Shown one piece after another: positions 63,408 to 64,000 of a stretch of DNA of 64,000 nucleotides (position 1 is the first letter of the stretch; each line of letters opens with the position of its first letter). The notes below the pieces were generated by a model. The model saw only the letters and a list, made by a program, of their open reading frames with translations, had not been told where the DNA came from and made no database searches. The stretch is from Fen-1298 sp963833465 (lineage in GTDB: Bacteria > Bacteroidota > Ignavibacteria > UBA10030), in assembly GCA_963833465.1 (NCBI GenBank), contig CAWHXW010000003.1, positions 372,001 through 436,000 on the forward strand, given 5' to 3'. The translations under genes and the position numbers were made by a program.

Positions 63408-63764
63408 TTATTTTCCATGCGTGTATTTAATAATTTCAGCTTTTTCCATCGTCACTAGTCCACCGCAACCTACTTCATCAAAGAGTGAATCAACCACAGG
63501 AATAAAATTGCGTATCTTTTCTTCGGTATCGACAATTTCGATGATAAGCGGAAGGTCTTCGGACAGACGGAGAATTTTGGCGGTATGTATGACGCGACTG
63601 CTGGCTCCAAAGCCTTCAATTCCGCGCAGTACGGTTGCACCAGCCAATCCCATTTCTCGTGCCTTTAGTACGATAACCTCATACAGCGATTGATGCTTAT
63701 GTTTATCCGATTCACCAAGAAAGATTCTTAGCAATTTACCACCACCTGCAAGTTTCATACGCAC
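63408..63764 (-). CDS. DUF190-family protein
   Basis: 118 residues. LLRIFLGESDKHKHQSLYE and MGLAGATVLRGIEGFGASS are the signature of DUF190, small PII-like proteins often encoded beside the fluoride exporter CrcB. It ends 23 bases before the next minus-strand start. LPLIIEIVDTEEKI forms the core strand. It probably senses or supports fluoride export, which is inference from context; its neighbour at 63774 is CrcB. Confidence 0.88.
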   Translation of the reverse strand: MRMKLAGGGKLLRIFLGESDKHKHQSLYEVIVLKAREMGLAGATVLRGIEGFGASSRVIHTAKILRLSEDLPLIIEIVDTEEKIRNFIPVVDSLFDEVGCGGLVTMEKAEIIKYTHGK

Positions 63765-63773
63765 CTCTTCGGG

Positions 63774-64000
63774 TTAAATAAGTTTACCAATTAGTGAACC
63801 AACATGTGTCCCACCCAATCCAAGCGCGAGAGAAAGCCCGACATAAAGAGAAGCTCTTAAGAATTCACTATCCCGCATCATCGATATTGTTTCATAACTG
63901 AATGTTGAGAAAGTCGTAAAACCGCCAAGGATTCCAATAGTAAGAAAGATACGAAGTGAAGGACTAACAAGAAATCGTTCTTCCAATGCCGACATGAGAA
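63774..64000 (-). CDS. crcB: Fluoride channel CrcB (Fluc), N-terminus cut
   Basis: The last part of a CrcB/Fluc subunit: LRIFLTIGILGGFTTFSTFSYE carries the signature GGFTTFST stretch, followed by a final membrane helix ending in GTHVGSLIG. It lets fluoride leave the cytoplasm as a dimer. The frame stays open to the window end, and the first ATG at 63995 would remove two helices, so the true start is outside. It is read before DUF190, nine bases apart, so the two form an operon. Any fluoride riboswitch would be upstream, outside the window. Confidence 0.9.
   Translation of the reverse strand, partial: LMSALEERFLVSPSLRIFLTIGILGGFTTFSTFSYETISMMRDSEFLRASLYVGLSLALGLGGTHVGSLIGKLI

Noticed and set aside
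1..64000. tRNA, rRNA, CRISPR, insertion sequences
   Set aside because: No T-loop motifs with acceptor stems, no repeat-spacer array and no transposase motif were seen.

Overview
The window looks like chromosomal DNA of a low-GC, Gram-negative member of the FCB group, most likely of the Ignavibacteria/Chlorobi side rather than classical Bacteroidia. The reasons are a BatE-like TPR/SH3 protein, envelope families typical of that group (DUF3078-, DUF5683- and DUF6588-like proteins), many signal peptides and OmpA- and BamA-like outer-membrane barrels. Clear Shine-Dalgarno sites and a full-consensus sigma-70 promoter (18221-18249) are unlike classical Bacteroidetes. This assignment is inference; there is no rRNA or tRNA in the window to confirm it.

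Layout. 1-5.7 kb: the end of a Bat-type gene, a coiled-coil response regulator, an aminotransferase and bipA/typA. 5.8-7.4 kb: a decayed gene and a receiver fragment. 7.6-13.8 kb: a signalling block with a Cys-containing protein of unknown function, a GAF/sigma-54 activator and a very large receptor-like Ser/Thr kinase with beta-propeller ectodomain. 14-20.5 kb: a Cys-rich exported peptide, mfd, a STAS anti-anti-sigma protein and two linked membrane proteins. 20.9-31.4 kb: amidase, SRPBCC protein, sugar permease plus ROK kinase, rsmA, PAP2 enzyme, aroQ, HAD, acpS and rhaD-like aldolase. 31.6-38.1 kb: OmpA protein, mscL, DUF3078, two tandem signal peptidases I and lepA. 38.4-40.6 kb: a DpnII-like restriction-modification cassette. 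40.7-44.1 kb: DUF5683, ridA, parB, parA and a thioesterase. 44.2-50 kb: a patatin/BamA fusion and a PDZ-membrane-GAF-RsbU phosphatase. 50.1-53.4 kb: carbamate kinase, ornithine carbamoyltransferase and a cyclic-2,3-diphosphoglycerate-synthetase-like GTPase. 53.7-59.5 kb: dipeptide epimerase, HAD, and rodA-mrdA-mreD for cell elongation. 59.6-64 kb: a Spy-like protein, msrAB, a cluster of palindromes, enolase, and a DUF190-crcB pair cut by the window end.

The strongest themes are signal transduction (sigma-54 activator, receptor kinase, STAS protein, RsbU phosphatase, two receiver proteins) and envelope biogenesis (rodA/mrdA/mreD, lepB pair, OmpA, patatin-barrel). Sugar use is served by the permease/ROK pair and the rhaD-like aldolase.

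Three conserved housekeeping genes (bipA, mfd, ridA) each carry one extra base that breaks the frame while the rest of the protein is intact. The ornithine carbamoyltransferase/carbamate kinase junction may hide a fourth indel. I read these mainly as sequence or assembly errors, in contrast to the gene at 5836-6953, which is broken in many places and is probably a real pseudogene. I found no CRISPR array, no transposase, no tRNA and no convincing parS site by eye.
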